Assembly (NCBI GenBank): GCA_022573095.1
Contig: JACZUR010000100.1
Span: forward strand, 1-7,783
DNA from: Gemmatimonadota bacterium
GTDB lineage: Bacteria > Gemmatimonadota > Gemmatimonadetes > Gemmatimonadales > GWC2-71-9
DNA: 7,783 bases
Direction of reading: 5' to 3'
How positions within the stretch are numbered: the first letter of the stretch is position 1; every line of letters starts with the position of its first letter. A program made the position numbers and the translations under genes. The notes beneath the pieces are model-generated. The model saw nothing but the letters and a program-made list of their open reading frames with translations. It had not been told where the DNA came from and ran no database searches. Shown here piece by piece: positions 1 to 7,030 of this stretch.

Positions 1-1
1 G

Positions 2-52
2 GGCGAAGATCAGATTACTCACCTGGGAAGCGAGTACTACGAGCGCATGTGA
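2..52 (+). CDS. C-terminal end of an unidentified upstream gene (partial)
   Basis: An open frame enters from the left edge and ends at TGA 50-52, giving the tail GEDQITHLGSEYYERM. The stop overlaps the GTG start of the cupredoxin gene by four bases (GTGA at 49-52), a typical translational-coupling arrangement, and this is the main reason to believe the frame is real. Sixteen residues are too few to assign a family; I do not recognise it. By position it is probably part of the same copper-related transcription unit, and any promoter for the unit must lie further upstream, outside the window. Confidence 0.5.
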   Translation, partial: GEDQITHLGSEYYERM

Positions 53-480
53 CCGCGCTTGAACTGTTAGTCGGGGTGGCTGGCGGCGTCTTTATTATCT
101 GGGAGCTGTGGTATTTCTTGGGTCCTCGGACAGCTCCAGTGGCCGGTGAAGGTGAAGATCGAGGCGTGCAAGATATCCGCATCGTCGTACGAGGCGGCTA
201 CGATCCTGACATGGTGGTCGTGGGAACTGGTAAACCCGTAAGGATCCAGTTTTACAGGGACGAGGTCGCCGAGTGTTCGGAGCGAGTTGTATTTGAATCG
301 CTCGGCATCGATCGAGCTTTGCCCGCGTTCGAGACAACCATAATCGAGTTTACTCCGGACAAGACGGGAGATTATCCCTTCCATTGCGGTAGATACGTGC
401 TGAACGGAAGAATCGTTGCGCAGCCGGAGAACGACATAAACAAAGACAGAGCTGCCAGGGGACACGTTCAGCATGGATGA
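49..480 (+). CDS. Membrane-anchored cupredoxin-domain protein
   Basis: This 143-residue protein has one hydrophobic N-terminal segment (about residues 4-24), a short Pro/Gly linker, and a cupredoxin-type beta-barrel domain (about 42-126). The segment is probably an uncleaved signal anchor that places the domain outside the cytoplasmic membrane. Family-typical features are YDPDMVVVGTGKPVRIQF near the domain start, a Cys at 76 (AECSERVVF), the ELG-like SLGIDRALP, and FTPDKTGDYPFHCG with His112 and Cys113. Members related to the EfeO or plastocyanin-like Cupredoxin_1 group commonly have Cys-Gly-Met in the last motif. Here it reads CGRYVLNG, so the usual Met is absent and the copper site may be altered. 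The GTG start at 49 follows from the 4-bp overlap with the upstream gene; no strong ribosome-binding site is visible. The 3' end overlaps copA by 8 bp. It may bind or buffer copper outside the membrane, next to the exporter. The domain assignment is firm; the exact role is inferred. Confidence 0.85.
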   Translation: MTALELLVGVAGGVFIIWELWYFLGPRTAPVAGEGEDRGVQDIRIVVRGGYDPDMVVVGTGKPVRIQFYRDEVAECSERVVFESLGIDRALPAFETTIIEFTPDKTGDYPFHCGRYVLNGRIVAQPENDINKDRAARGHVQHG

Positions 481-3007
481 AACCCGCCTTACCCTTCCGA
501 TTGAGGGCATGTCGTGTGCGGCTTGTGCCGCCACCGTGCAAAAGCGCCTGTCGGACGCCAGCGGCGTGACAGAAGCCAGTGTCAACTACGCTACAGCCAA
601 GGCCACCCTGATGGTTCACCTCGGTACAAGGTTGTCAGATCTGGTGCAGGTTGTACGCGACGCTGGATACGACTGCGGGAGTGCTTCAGTAACGTTTTCT
701 GTCGTCGGTCTTCACTATGCGCCAGGTGTTGCAGCGCTGGAAAAAGCCATTGCCTCCCTGAGCGGCGTGCTGTCGGTCGTTGCGAACCAGGCCACCGAGT
801 CCGTCACGGTGTCCTATGTCCCCGGCTTTGTTTCCACACGCGACCTGGAGGCCGCTGTCGAGTCGCAGGGACTGACCGTTCAAGAACCGATCGCTGAAGA
901 CGACGTCGTGCAGCGGGAACGCAGCCGCCGCAGAAGAGAAGTCCTGCTTCTCTCCGCAAAGTTTCTCCTGGCAGCGACGGTGGCGGCGGCGACGATGATC
1001 ATGTCTATGCCGCTTATGGGTGAGGACGTTGTTGGTGGAACCCATCTCCTGTCACGGGCCATGATGCGTTTCGAGTCGCTCTTCCGAGGCTGGGTTCCGT
1101 ACGTATTCGAGGCGACACCGTCGCACCTTCGCTGGAGTATGCTCGGCCTGACGGTGCCGGTTCTTCTCTGGTCCGGAGGACAGTTCTTCAAAGGAGCAAT
1201 CAGCGGGTTTAAACACCGGACCGCCGACATGAATACGCTGATAGCGCTCGGAACCGGGGCGGCGTTCCTCTACTCCGCTGTGGCGACTGCACTTCCGTCC
1301 CTGTTCGAGAGAGCCGGACTTCAAGCTGATGTTTATTTCGAGGTGGTCAGCTCTATCATCGCGCTAATCCTTCTGGGCCGCCTGCTCGAGGCGCGAGCGA
1401 AAGGACAAACGTCGGAGGCTATCCAAAAGCTCATTGCGCTGCGACCCAAGACCGCAACCGTCATGAGGCAGGGTTCTCCTCAGGAAATAGAGATCGATCT
1501 TATCGTTGTGGGCGACCAGGTAGTTATGAAGCCTGGTGAGACGGTCCCCGTCGACGGCGTCGTCAGCGAGGGAGAATCGAACGTAGACGAGGCGATGCTG
1601 ACCGGTGAACCGATGCCGGTCTCGAAAAGCGTAGGGGACACCATGGTAGGTGGAACGGTGAACTTGTCCGGCTCGCTGCTGTTCAAAGTGACCGCCGTAG
1701 GCAAGGATACGGCGCTTGCCCAGATCGTCCGGTTCGTGGAGGAGGCGCAGGGCAATAGGGCGCCCGTGCAGCGCCTCGCTGATAGGGTGGCTGGAGTATT
1801 CGTTCCGGTAGTCATCGCCATCGCCGTTGGTGCCTTTGTGACGTGGTTCATCGTAGGACCATCGCCCACGATCGTTTTCAGTACAATTGCGATGGTCACC
1901 GTCCTGATCATTGCTTGCCCGTGCGCTCTTGGCTTGGCCACGCCCACCGCGATAATGGTTGGTACGGGAAAGGGAGCGGAACACGGGATCTTGATTCGAG
2001 GCGGTGAAATCCTCGAGCGGGTGCAGAAGGTGGACACGGTTATCTTTGACAAGACCGGGACGGTGACCGAGGGAACGCCTTCGGTTACGCACGTTCTTGC
2101 GATGAAGAGTGATGAAGGCAATGTGGTTAGCCCGCCGCAGCTCCTCGCTATGGCGGCAGCGGTTGAAAGCCGTTCGGAGCATCCGTTCGCCAACGCCATT
2201 GTGGCCGCGGCCGGCGCGCGGGCGATCAACTTCCCCGAAGTGACGAGATTCGTAGCGATGCCGGGTCGCGGTGCACGGGGTCAGGTAGATGGACGGATCG
2301 TGGAGGTAATTAGCCTTAGGCACGCGCGGGAACGGGGTATGGACTTGGGCAACATAGGGGAGGCGGCAGATGGGCACGCTAAGGAAGGGCGGACCCCGAT
2401 TGTCGTTGTTGCCGACGATAAGGTTCAAGGACTGGTCGCTGTAACGGATCAGATAAAAGACGGAGCAGCAGCAGCGATCAAGGCTATTAAGGCAATTGGC
2501 AAGGACGTCACAATGCTGAGTGGAGACAGTGAGGCGGCTGCGGCACTCGTTGCGGGCAAAGTCGGTATCAAGAACGTAATTGCGGAAGTCGAACCGCGTC
2601 AGAAAGCAGCCATTATCAAGAAGCTTCAAGAAGAAGGTCATGTTGTCGCAATGGTGGGTGATGGATTGAACGATGCTCCGGCTCTGGCTCAGGCCGACGT
2701 GGGGTTCGCGTTAGGGACGGGAACTGACATAGCGATCGAAGCATCTGATGTGACGCTGATCCGGGGTGATCTGTCCGGAGTTTCCACCGCTATTGAACTT
2801 TCCACGCGAACGATGAAGACGATTCGGACGAACCTTTTTTTCGCTTTCATCTACAACGTCGTGGGAATTCCGATTGCTGCGGGAGCCCTTTATCCTATTA
2901 CCGGTTTGTTGCTAAGTCCTATCTTTGCCAGCGGAGCGATGGCGCTTTCCAGTCTGAGTGTAGTCGGCAACAGCCTCAGATTGAGAAACTTCAAACCCAC
3001 TTCTTAG
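473..3007 (+). CDS. copA: Cu(+)-exporting P1B-type ATPase
   Basis: This 844-residue inner-membrane ATPase uses ATP to export Cu+ from the cytosol. Domains in order: an HMA domain with GMSCAAC (Cys15, Cys18); a second HMA-fold stretch (about 74-134) that lacks both cysteines; an Arg-rich segment (148-155); and transmembrane helices near 158-181, 221-243, 253-275, 286-307, 441-462, 467-490, 786-806 and 811-832. The actuator motif TGEP is at 377-380. The transport motif CPC is at 482-484, followed by the phosphorylation motif DKTGT with Asp526. The nucleotide domain has SEHP (His570) and the GRGARG loop (598-603); MVGDGLND spans 727-734. Tyr794-Asn795 and the Met823/Ser826/Ser827 helix are the hallmark of P1B-1 (Cu+/Ag+) pumps. 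All catalytic residues are present. The ATG at 473 overlaps the cupredoxin stop and has AGGGG at 457-461. Copper rather than zinc or cadmium is also supported by the neighbouring cupredoxin and CopZ. The loop between the first two helices is about 40 residues, rather long. Confidence 0.97.
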   Translation: MDETRLTLPIEGMSCAACAATVQKRLSDASGVTEASVNYATAKATLMVHLGTRLSDLVQVVRDAGYDCGSASVTFSVVGLHYAPGVAALEKAIASLSGVLSVVANQATESVTVSYVPGFVSTRDLEAAVESQGLTVQEPIAEDDVVQRERSRRRREVLLLSAKFLLAATVAAATMIMSMPLMGEDVVGGTHLLSRAMMRFESLFRGWVPYVFEATPSHLRWSMLGLTVPVLLWSGGQFFKGAISGFKHRTADMNTLIALGTGAAFLYSAVATALPSLFERAGLQADVYFEVVSSIIALILLGRLLEARAKGQTSEAIQKLIALRPKTATVMRQGSPQEIEIDLIVVGDQVVMKPGETVPVDGVVSEGESNVDEAMLTGEPMPVSKSVGDTMVGGTVNLSGSLLFKVTAVGKDTALAQIVRFVEEAQGNRAPVQRLADRVAGVFVPVVIAIAVGAFVTWFIVGPSPTIVFSTIAMVTVLIIACPCALGLATPTAIMVGTGKGAEHGILIRGGEILERVQKVDTVIFDKTGTVTEGTPSVTHVLAMKSDEGNVVSPPQLLAMAAAVESRSEHPFANAIVAAAGARAINFPEVTRFVAMPGRGARGQVDGRIVEVISLRHARERGMDLGNIGEAADGHAKEGRTPIVVVADDKVQGLVAVTDQIKDGAAAAIKAIKAIGKDVTMLSGDSEAAAALVAGKVGIKNVIAEVEPRQKAAIIKKLQEEGHVVAMVGDGLNDAPALAQADVGFALGTGTDIAIEASDVTLIRGDLSGVSTAIELSTRTMKTIRTNLFFAFIYNVVGIPIAAGALYPITGLLLSPIFASGAMALSSLSVVGNSLRLRNFKPTS

Positions 3008-3018
3008 AGCGCGGAGTT

Positions 3019-3309
3019 ATGCAATATTTCCATAGAACATCGTTGCCATTAGATGACGTGCTGGCTGAGGCTGACAGCTTTTTCCGAGGCCGGCTCGAGA
3101 CTTCGAGTGTGGACAAGAGAAAAAGGACCTACAGCGGTTCGATGGGTACAATCGACATCACAGTCCGGGCCGAGGGGGGCCACTACACGCTGGTAACAGT
3201 CGCAACCGACCGGGTCGGTGAAAGTGAAATCGACAAACTCGGCAAGCGCTTCATGGCGCTCGTTCATGGGCGTGTCGACGCCAATCATGCGCTGAGGGGC
3301 AGTTACTAA
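3019..3309 (+). CDS. Small conserved-looking protein of unknown function between copA and copZ
   Basis: This is a 96-residue soluble protein with no signal peptide, membrane helix or cysteine, so it is unlikely to bind Cu+ through thiols. It begins MQYFHRTSLPLDDVLAEADS, an amphipathic opening. The middle section (residues about 40-63: SGSMGTIDITVRAEGG then HYTLVTVATD) looks like paired beta strands, followed by a charged helix (ESEIDKLGKRFMALVHGRVD). An alpha/beta layout with a shared ligand-binding or START/cyclase-like fold is conceivable but not shown. The gene lies 11 bp after copA and 12 bp before copZ, so co-transcription is very likely. A GGAG at 3013-3016 sits only two bases from the ATG, so initiation may depend partly on coupling to copA. 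It has the feel of a lineage-restricted (Gemmatimonadota-like) copper-operon protein. I assign no function. Confidence 0.75.
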   Translation: MQYFHRTSLPLDDVLAEADSFFRGRLETSSVDKRKRTYSGSMGTIDITVRAEGGHYTLVTVATDRVGESEIDKLGKRFMALVHGRVDANHALRGSY

Positions 3310-3311
3310 GC

Positions 3312-3317
3312 AGGAGG
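3312..3317 (+). promoter_or_regulatory. Strong Shine-Dalgarno site for copZ
   Basis: A perfect AGGAGG lies four bases before the copZ ATG at 3322. It is the best anti-Shine-Dalgarno match I see among the gene starts in the window and fixes the copZ start. It suggests that CopZ is translated independently and at a higher level than its coupled neighbours, which fits a stoichiometric chaperone beside a low-abundance membrane pump. Confidence 0.6.
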
Positions 3318-3321
3318 GTCT

Positions 3322-3534
3322 ATGGCGAGTCTCCGAATGAGAATTACCGGTATGACGTGCGGTCACTGTGTGAGCATTGTCGAAGAAGCTTTGAACGGCG
3401 TCGAGGGGGCGATCGCGGTGTTCGTCGAACTGCCGGATGTCGCTGATGTCGACTACGCAGAGGAAAAGGCGACTGTGGAGCAGTTAGTTGAGGCGGTAAC
3501 GGATAAGGGTTATGGGGCGGAAGTAGTCGACTGA
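3322..3534 (+). CDS. copZ: CopZ-like Cu(+) chaperone (single HMA domain)
   Basis: This 70-residue cytosolic protein consists of one heavy-metal-associated ferredoxin-like (beta-alpha-beta-beta-alpha-beta) domain. The metal site is GMTCGHC, with Cys13 and Cys16. The His between them (His15) is common in CopZ and Atx1-type proteins. The tail KGYGAEVVD, with Tyr in the usual place near the metal loop, also fits. Such chaperones bind Cu+ and pass it to the HMA domain or the membrane entry site of CopA, which is encoded two genes upstream. One oddity is the second strand: residues 33-44 (AVFVELPDVADV) replace the usual short V-V-V-D-L type segment. The stop codon ends one base before the E1 alpha start, linking this gene to the dehydrogenase operon. 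The family is certain; copper specificity is inferred from context. Confidence 0.93.
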   Translation: MASLRMRITGMTCGHCVSIVEEALNGVEGAIAVFVELPDVADVDYAEEKATVEQLVEAVTDKGYGAEVVD

Positions 3535-3535
3535 T

Positions 3536-4528
3536 ATGGAGTCTGCCCTCACGCCGGCTGCGCCTCCGGCGGACCTCACGCAAGAGAACCTCCTAGAGAT
3601 TTACTACTTTCTTAGGCTCACTCGTTCTCTGGAAGAGCAGCTGGTCAACCTCTATCGGCAGGGCAAGGTCATAGGCGGCCTTTACCGCTCTCTCGGACAG
3701 GAGGGCGAGAGTGTAGCAACCTCCTATGCGCTTCGTCCCGGCGATATTCTCTCGCCCTTGATTCGTAATTTGGGGTCCATGCTCGTGAAGGGCGCGCAAC
3801 CTGTCGAAGTGCTGCGCCAGTACATGGCGAAAACATCCAGTCCTACAGCAGGACGCGAGATGAACATCCATTTCAACGACCTTGACAAAGGATTTCTGGG
3901 TCAGATTTCCCACCTCGGAGATATGGTGCCAGTGATGGCTGGTATCGCGCTGACCTTCAAGATGCGCGTGGAAAGACGGGTGGGGATGGTGTATGTAGGT
4001 GATGGTGCAATGAGTACTGGTGCTTTTCACGAGGGAGTCAACTTCGCTGCGGTTCAAAAACTTCCGCTGGTAGTCGTTGTCGAAAACAACGGCTACGCTT
4101 TCTCCACACCCGTACACAAGCAGACCAGAGTAGCAAGTCTTGCGGACAAAGGGCGATCGTACGGCATCGCGAGTTACACGGTCGACGGAAACGACGTGCT
4201 CGCAGTCTACGGGCTGGCTAGACAACTCATTGAAGCGGCTCGTAGCGGTGAAGGAACGCAGATGCTGGAGGTAGTCACGTACCGGCGCAAAGGCCACGCG
4301 GAACACGACGATCAACGTTACCAGTCGGAAGAGGAGCTAGCCTTGTGGGAAGGTAACGACCCTATTGATCGGTATGTTTCGCGGATCGGCGACGCGGGTT
4401 GGGCCACGCCGGACGATCTCGAACGGATTGACTCTCGGATTGAGCGGGAAATATCCGAGGCGGTGGGAACGGCGGAGAGCGACCCACTGCCGGAGGGGGA
4501 GAGTGCCATCGGCGGTGTCTTCGCGTGA
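3536..4528 (+). CDS. 2-oxoacid dehydrogenase E1 component, alpha subunit (ThDP-dependent)
   Basis: This 330-residue cytosolic enzyme is the alpha half of an alpha2-beta2 E1. It decarboxylates a 2-oxoacid with thiamin diphosphate and reductively acylates the E2 lipoyl group. The ThDP/Mg motif starts at GDG 155-157 and closes at ENN 183-185, with the expected spacing. Further family marks are LYRSLGQEG (49-57), the IRNLGSMLVKG segment (76-86) and RKGHAEHDDQRY (251-262), which forms part of the phosphorylation-loop region; His254 and His257 are present. Length is normal for the short bacterial form. The ATG at 3536 is the first possible start: an in-frame TAG lies at 3524-3526, and no better start follows. 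It begins one base after copZ with only a poor, distant GGAAG, so coupled translation is likely. The GREMNIHF stretch (107-113) does not settle whether the substrate is pyruvate, a branched-chain 2-oxoacid or an acetoin-like compound, so I give no gene symbol. Confidence 0.93.
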   Translation: MESALTPAAPPADLTQENLLEIYYFLRLTRSLEEQLVNLYRQGKVIGGLYRSLGQEGESVATSYALRPGDILSPLIRNLGSMLVKGAQPVEVLRQYMAKTSSPTAGREMNIHFNDLDKGFLGQISHLGDMVPVMAGIALTFKMRVERRVGMVYVGDGAMSTGAFHEGVNFAAVQKLPLVVVVENNGYAFSTPVHKQTRVASLADKGRSYGIASYTVDGNDVLAVYGLARQLIEAARSGEGTQMLEVVTYRRKGHAEHDDQRYQSEEELALWEGNDPIDRYVSRIGDAGWATPDDLERIDSRIEREISEAVGTAESDPLPEGESAIGGVFA

Positions 4529-4562
4529 ATCATCCCAGTCTGGCGTCGAGATCTGAATAGAG

Positions 4563-5543
4563 ATGGCAGAGGTTACCTATCTCGAGGCCCTGCGACAGGG
4601 ACTGTGGGAAGAACTCGAACGGGACGAGAATGTGTTCATGCTGGGTGAGGACATTGGTGAATACGGTGGCGCGTTCAAGGTTACCGAGGGGTTTCTCGAG
4701 AAGTTCGGGGCCGGCCGCATCATCGATACACCGATATCGGAGGCTGCTATCGTCGGGGCCGCGGCCGGTGCTGCACACATGGGTATGAGGCCTATCGCAG
4801 AAATGCAGTTCATTGATTTCATATCGTGTGCATATGACATGCTTACCAACTACGTTGCCACAGCCAGATACCGAGCCGGACTCGCGACTCCGATAGTAGT
4901 TCGCGGGCCGTCAGGTGGATATGTGAGAGGGGGGCCTTTCCATTCTCAGATGCCTGAAGCCGCATTTTTTCACACCCCAGGGCTCAAACTCGTTTGCCCG
5001 GCGACTGCACGCGATGCTAAAGGATTGATCAAGTCTGCCGTGCGAGACGACGATCCGGTCATCTATTTCGAACACAAGTTCCTGTACCGCCGCATTAAGG
5101 AGGATCTCCCGGATGACGAAGAGATTCTCACTCCGATCGGGAAAGCAAGAGTTGCTAGAGAGGGAAGTGATCTGACCATCATTACGTGGTCGGCGATGGT
5201 TTGGAAATGCTTGGATGCGGCGGAAGAGTTGGCGTCGAGCGATGGAGCTTCTGTCGAGGTACTGGATCTGCGTTCCCTCATACCGATGGACGACGCGGCA
5301 ATTCTAGGCAGTGTCAGGAAAACCAACAGGGTTTTGATTGTGCACGAGGATACGCGGACAGGTGGAATTGCGGGCGAGATCACATCCAGAATAAACGAAG
5401 GCGCGTTCGAGTGGCTGGATGCTCCCGTGAGACGGGTGACTGCCCACGACACTCCGATACCATATGCCCCGACTCTCGAGGATTATGTGCTACCGGGAGC
5501 CGACGACGTCGTGGAAGCTGCCAGGCTCCTGCTGGCGTATTAG
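4563..5543 (+). CDS. 2-oxoacid dehydrogenase E1 component, beta subunit
   Basis: This 326-residue protein is the beta half of the E1 heterotetramer. It opens with MAEVTYLEALRQGLWEEL, then the conserved GEDIGEYGGAFKVTEGF (28-44). TPISEAAIVG (56-65) contains Glu60 in the position of the ThDP-activating glutamate. The FIDFISCAYDML stretch follows. The GGPFHSQMPEA loop contributes the conserved histidine near the active site. The C-terminal half is a transketolase C-like domain with VLDLRSLIPMD and HEDTRTGGIAGEI, ending PYAPTLEDYVLP. Length is typical and no key residue is missing. It follows E1 alpha by 34 bp and has only a weak ribosome-binding site. Together with E1 alpha and the E2 gene downstream it forms one complex. 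The stop codon is TAG. Confidence 0.95.
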   Translation: MAEVTYLEALRQGLWEELERDENVFMLGEDIGEYGGAFKVTEGFLEKFGAGRIIDTPISEAAIVGAAAGAAHMGMRPIAEMQFIDFISCAYDMLTNYVATARYRAGLATPIVVRGPSGGYVRGGPFHSQMPEAAFFHTPGLKLVCPATARDAKGLIKSAVRDDDPVIYFEHKFLYRRIKEDLPDDEEILTPIGKARVAREGSDLTIITWSAMVWKCLDAAEELASSDGASVEVLDLRSLIPMDDAAILGSVRKTNRVLIVHEDTRTGGIAGEITSRINEGAFEWLDAPVRRVTAHDTPIPYAPTLEDYVLPGADDVVEAARLLLAY

Positions 5544-5683
5544 TTCTCGCCTCCGTTCGCATCGTGGCCGGCTGCTACTATCTTTACGCGATTGAGGTGT
5601 GGCGAGTTGTCGGAGTCGCCCACTCTTGTTGAATAGATGTTTATCAGACTCCGCTGGCGCGTGGAGTTGTTGGGAGAATAGAT
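5544..5683 (+). other. 140-bp intergenic gap before the E2 gene
   Basis: This is the only sizeable non-coding stretch inside the gene run. It is AT-richer in its second half. A short inverted repeat GGCGA/TCGCC (5601-5605 and 5616-5620) could form a five-pair stem with a ten-base loop. It has no following T-run, so it is not a convincing terminator. I see no sigma-70-like -35/-10 pair with good matches. GGGAG at 5672-5676 serves as the ribosome-binding site of the E2 gene. A secondary promoter for E2 here is possible but not demonstrated by the sequence. Confidence 0.4.
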
Positions 5684-7030
5684 ATGGCTCGTGTTGACGT
5701 GATCATGCCGCAGATGGGTGAGTCGATCGCCGAGGGCACCGTCGCGCGCTGGATGAAACAGGTGGGCGACGAAGTGAAGCGGGATGAGCCGATTCTGGAG
5801 ATCTCAACCGACAAGGTGGACGCGGAGATACCGTCACCGACCTCCGGAACGATTATCGAGATAAGAGTAAGTGAAGGCGAAACGGTTGAAGTTCAGACGA
5901 TCATCGCTGTAATTGAAACTGATGGAACCGCCGTGACTGCAGCAGTGACCGACCAACCTCCTCCACCCGCACCTGAAGCAGAGACAGCAGCTCCGGAACC
6001 GGCTGCTCCTTCCGAGCCGGCGATGGCGCCGCCCCCGCCCCCGCCGCCGCAGCCGCCCCCTCCCACAACTCCGTCCCCAGCTGCTGCTCCGGGTACGATG
6101 GAAGAGCGACTTAGAGTCAAGTCCACTCCGCTGGTGCGCAAGATCGCCGCGGAGCATCAGGTGGACCTCACGGGCATTGAAGGAACCGGGTACGCGGGGA
6201 GAGTAACAAAAAAGGATATCCTCGGCTTCATCGAGTCCCGGGGACAGGCTGTCACGGTAAGAACAGCGGATATCCCCTCGCCAGCCCTTCCAACCGAGGT
6301 CTCACACCCGTCGGTGCAGGCGTGGCAAGGCGATCGCGTTGAACCGATGAGCAGGATTCGAAAGCTCACCGCCGATCATATGATCACCTCGATGCGAACC
6401 TCGGCCCACGTCACGACTTTTTACGAAATAGACTACACGCGCGTATCTGAGATCAGAAAAGCCAACAAGGAAGAATACGCCGCGCGTGGTGCCCGCCTCA
6501 CGTTCCTGTCTTTCATAGCCAAGGCGGTAACTGATAATCTGCGAAAGCATCCGATTCTCAACGCATCGGTGAGCGGTCAGTCGATTATATACAGACACGA
6601 GATCAATCTGGGGATTGCTGTCGCCCTGGACTGGGGTCTGATCGTACCGGTAGTGCGGAACGCGGACGAACTGTCGCTTATCGGGCTGTCCAAAGCGATC
6701 TCCGATCTAGCGGAGAGGGCACGGACGAAGCGTCTCAGTCCTGACGAGGTGCAGAACGGCACATTTACCATTACGAACCCCGGTACTTTCGGATCGTATG
6801 CAGGTACCCCCATCATCAACCAACCCCAAGTTGCTATTCTCGGTGTCGGAGCTATCGAGAAACGCCCCAAGGTTGTTACACTGGACGACGGTCAGGACGT
6901 CATCGCCATCCGTACCATGGGCTTGGTGTCGTTGTCGTTTGACCATCGAGTGGTCGATGGCGCCGACGGAGATCGATTCCTGAGCGGCATCAAGAATGAT
7001 CTAGAACGTTTCCCGGAAGGTTCTCTGTAG
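5684..7030 (+). CDS. 2-oxoacid dehydrogenase E2 component, dihydrolipoyllysine acyltransferase
   Basis: This 448-residue protein is the core of the dehydrogenase complex. It moves the acyl group from its lipoyl arm to coenzyme A. Domains: one lipoyl domain (2-78) with the lipoylation lysine Lys44 in STDKVDAEIPSP; a flexible Ala/Pro linker (about 91-137) containing seven consecutive prolines (116-122), a Gln, then four more; a peripheral-subunit-binding domain (about 146-184, STPLVRKIAAEHQVDLTGIE and GRVTKKDI) that docks E1 and E3; a second linker; and the acyltransferase domain (about 216-448). The catalytic motif is DHRVVDG, with His421 and Asp425. Having one lipoyl domain, it resembles branched-chain, pyruvate or 2-oxoglutarate E2s, and the linked E1 alpha/beta genes argue against the 2-oxoglutarate type, whose E1 is a single chain. 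The ATG at 5684 has GGGAG seven bases upstream. Its TAG stop abuts the next gene. No E3 gene is in the window. Confidence 0.95.
   Translation: MARVDVIMPQMGESIAEGTVARWMKQVGDEVKRDEPILEISTDKVDAEIPSPTSGTIIEIRVSEGETVEVQTIIAVIETDGTAVTAAVTDQPPPPAPEAETAAPEPAAPSEPAMAPPPPPPPQPPPPTTPSPAAAPGTMEERLRVKSTPLVRKIAAEHQVDLTGIEGTGYAGRVTKKDILGFIESRGQAVTVRTADIPSPALPTEVSHPSVQAWQGDRVEPMSRIRKLTADHMITSMRTSAHVTTFYEIDYTRVSEIRKANKEEYAARGARLTFLSFIAKAVTDNLRKHPILNASVSGQSIIYRHEINLGIAVALDWGLIVPVVRNADELSLIGLSKAISDLAERARTKRLSPDEVQNGTFTITNPGTFGSYAGTPIINQPQVAILGVGAIEKRPKVVTLDDGQDVIAIRTMGLVSLSFDHRVVDGADGDRFLSGIKNDLERFPEGSL

Noticed and set aside
1364..2641. Long open frame (425 codons) on the minus strand
   Set aside because: It lies wholly inside copA, whose motifs are complete on the plus strand. 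The minus translation is His/Arg-rich with no domain sense, as expected of an antisense shadow in GC-rich DNA.
3593..4315. 240-codon minus-strand frame opposite E1 alpha
   Set aside because: E1 alpha is intact and covers the same bases. The minus product shows no recognisable motif and no ribosome-binding site.
5601..5620. Hairpin GGCGA...TCGCC as a terminator between E1 beta and E2
   Set aside because: The stem is only five pairs with a ten-base loop and no T-run follows; random expectation in GC-rich DNA.
5186..5632. Plus-strand frame overlapping the E1 beta 3' end and the intergenic gap
   Set aside because: Most of it is out of frame within the well-supported E1 beta, and its unique tail in the gap has no domain or start signal.
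5592..5640. Possible promoter before E2 (TTGAGG and TTGTCG as -35 candidates)
   Set aside because: No acceptable -10 box lies 16-18 bases downstream of either candidate; matches to TATAAT are too poor to annotate.
5893..6141. Glycine-rich minus-strand frame (GGGGCGGGGGGG-like)
   Set aside because: It is the complement of the E2 Ala/Pro linker codons; the low complexity comes from the proline tract, not from a gene.
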